Of a DNA stretch of 13,407 bases, positions 11,913 through 13,407 are shown piece by piece. Position 1 is the stretch's first letter. The number at the start of each line of letters is the position of its first letter. Source of the stretch: an uncultured Mycoplasmatota bacterium (lineage in GTDB: Bacteria; Bacillota_I; Bacilli_A; RF39; UBA660). The position numbers and the translations under genes were made by a program. The notes beneath the pieces were generated by a model. It was given only the letters and a program-made list of their open reading frames with translations, did not search any database and was not told the origin of the DNA. Location: positions 1-13,407 of the forward strand of contig UWSL01000032.1 of NCBI GenBank assembly GCA_900552975.1. The letters are read 5' to 3'.

Positions 11913-13407
11913 TTAGCAAGTATTTCTTAAGCCAGTCAATTGGTATAATGGTTGATGAAAGAAAGATAATATAAAACAATTCTACTAAAGTTAGACCATA
12001 TGTCCTAAAGACACTACCACCATTATAAATAATATAAAGTTGAACAACTATTATAAAAGCAATAATTATAATAAAAGGTTTATTACTTTTGATATTGCTT
12101 AAAATATTAATTCTTCTGGTACGAGCATTAAATGAATTAAATATACCTAAAAAGACAAAAAGTGTAAAATATGCAGTTAAGAGATATTCATTATTATTAC
12201 TTGATCTGACTATATTATTTAAAAATGGTACTTTTAAGAAAAGAAGACATAAAATACTAGAATATAAACCACCTGTTATGATGGAATATTTCATATATTT
12301 ATTAATAATTGGTTCTGTTTTAGTTGTTGGTTTTTCTTGCATGTATTCTTTTAATGGTGGTTCGTAAGAAAAGGCGATGCCAGCTAATGTGTCCATTATC
12401 ATATTAATCCAAAGCATTTGGACAATAGTAATTGGTGTATTTATACCAATTAATGGTCCAATTATAGAAATACTAACAGCACAAATATTAACAGATAATT
12501 GAAAGATAATAAATTTTCTGATACTTTTAAAAATAGTGCGGCCATATAAAATAGCCTTACTGATAGATAAAATATTATCGTCTAAAATAACAATATCACT
12601 GGCTTCTTTAGCTACTTCTGTACCTGATCCCATGGAAAAACCAACATCTGCTTTTTTTAAGGCCGGAGCATCATTTACTCCATCACCAGTCATCCCAACT
12701 ACTAAATTGATGCTTTGAAGAACTTTTACTAAACGACTCTTATCTTGTGGCAAAGCACGGGCAACTACTTTTATACGTGGATAATTATTAATAATTTCGT
12801 CATCACTTAAATTTGCTAATTCGTTACTAGTAATAACTAAGTCATTAGGATCAGTAATAATTCCGGCCTCTTTGGCAATCGAATAAGCTGTTTTTTTATC
12901 ATCACCTGTAATCATAACAATATTGATATTAGCTTCTTTAATTAAAGAAATTCCTTCTTTTGAAACAGAACGAAGTTCATCCTTGATAAACACTAAAGCA
13001 ATAAAAATAAGATTATCTAAAGAGTTAGTCATATGAAAAGTATTTGACATAGCTAAAGCAATTACTCTTACTCCTTTTGAAGTTTGTTCATTTAAGATAC
13101 GTTCTATATTATCTTTATTTTTAAAATAAGTAACATTACCATCTTTATCTAAACACTTATTTGATTTTTTTAAAATTAATTCAGGAGCTCCTTTTATATA
13201 AGAAGTTTTTTTATAGTTTTCTTTTAAAGTAACATAGGAATATTTGTTTTTACTATTAAAGGGACAATATTTTATAATTTCGGGATTAATATTATAATCA
13301 GGAGTTATCATTTTTAAAAGAGCACGATCTGTACTGTTGCCACCTATTACTTTACCATCACTATAATTACTAGAATTATTATAGAATAGTGATTTATAAT
13401 AAATATT
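11899..13407 (-). CDS. calcium-type P-type ATPase (PMCA-like), C-terminal 502 residues; 5' end outside window
   Basis: The frame is open to the window edge, so the ATG at 13311 is internal. The visible part begins in the nucleotide-binding domain (GNSTDRALL, visible residues 23-31; KGAPELIL, 72-79). It continues through the phosphorylation domain (MITGD, 165-169; TGDGVNDAPALKKAD, 240-254) and ends in six membrane helices, TM5-TM10. TM6 has WINMIMDTLAGIAF...EPP, which matches the P2B (PMCA-like) pattern 'NLIMDTLxxLALATEPP' rather than SERCA. The A domain and the DKTGT phosphorylation site lie beyond the window. The enzyme would export calcium, or possibly another divalent cation, using ATP. 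The gene ends in TAG inside the promoter region of the next operon. No terminator follows, so some transcription may run on into the 350 aa gene. Confidence 0.93.
   Translation of the reverse strand, partial: NIYYKSLFYNNSSNYSDGKVIGGNSTDRALLKMITPDYNINPEIIKYCPFNSKNKYSYVTLKENYKKTSYIKGAPELILKKSNKCLDKDGNVTYFKNKDNIERILNEQTSKGVRVIALAMSNTFHMTNSLDNLIFIALVFIKDELRSVSKEGISLIKEANINIVMITGDDKKTAYSIAKEAGIITDPNDLVITSNELANLSDDEIINNYPRIKVVARALPQDKSRLVKVLQSINLVVGMTGDGVNDAPALKKADVGFSMGSGTEVAKEASDIVILDDNILSISKAILYGRTIFKSIRKFIIFQLSVNICAVSISIIGPLIGINTPITIVQMLWINMIMDTLAGIAFSYEPPLKEYMQEKPTTKTEPIINKYMKYSIITGGLYSSILCLLFLKVPFLNNIVRSSNNNEYLLTAYFTLFVFLGIFNSFNARTRRINILSNIKSNKPFIIIIAFIIVVQLYIIYNGGSVFRTYGLTLVELFYIIFLSSTIIPIDWLKKYLLKLTK

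Noticed and set aside
12089..12718. Plus-strand open frames inside the ATPase gene (12089-12367, 12536-12718)
   Set aside because: They are antisense to conserved P-type ATPase motifs and membrane helices.
13309..13311. ATG at 13311 as the start of the ATPase
   Set aside because: The upstream codons encode the conserved GNSTDRALL nucleotide-binding-domain motif in the same frame, so the ATG is internal.

Overview
The window is AT-rich, densely coded DNA from a low-GC Gram-positive bacterium. Several things point to Bacillota, probably an uncultured Bacilli or Erysipelotrichia-type lineage related to Mollicutes: a rimP-nusA-rnpM-infB-rbfA operon, strong GGAGG-type ribosome binding sites, a CotJ-type spore-coat operon, and compact intrinsic terminators. 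The code is standard: infB and the zinc-ribbon gene end in TGA, and Trp is TGG, so this is not a Mycoplasma-type code. Naming the order (for example RF39-like) would be a guess.

Layout, left to right. (1) 1-521, + strand: the 3' end of a beta-propeller-like protein, closed by a bidirectional terminator shared with rbfA. (2) 4823-558, - strand: the transcription/translation operon rimP, nusA, rnpM (ylxR), infB, rbfA. A near-ideal promoter drives it, and a short leader carries a terminator-like hairpin that probably serves NusA autoregulation. RimP is only its N-terminal half, and the usual ylxQ (L7Ae-like) gene between rnpM and infB is absent. (3) 4910-5932, + strand: a secreted or membrane-anchored serine hydrolase with the beta-lactamase/DD-peptidase fold. 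(4) 7947-5947, - strand: a thioredoxin-fold membrane protein without a CxxC, then trmL, a tail-anchored zinc-ribbon protein and a UPF0316/DUF2179 membrane protein. (5) 8048-9003, + strand: a CotJA-CotJB-like fusion translationally coupled to CotJC, a manganese-catalase-like protein. (6) 11910-9028, - strand: a two-gene operon of unrecognised proteins of 350 and 590 aa; the 350 aa protein has a C-terminal stretch resembling RelE/HigB toxins. (7) 13407-11899, - strand: the C-terminal two thirds or so of a PMCA-like calcium P-type ATPase, cut by the window edge.

The genome is compact. Four terminator hairpins contain the stop codon of a neighbouring gene, two CDS pairs overlap at ATGA or TAATG junctions, and one promoter lies partly inside the preceding gene. 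No stretch longer than 300 bases lacks a gene; the largest gaps are about 186 bp (4724-4909) and 155 bp (7893-8047). I see no tRNA, rRNA, CRISPR array, insertion sequence, integrase or phage gene. The parts least explained by known biology are the two-gene unknown operon with its hairpin over the start codon, the truncated RimP, and the CotJA-CotJB fusion.
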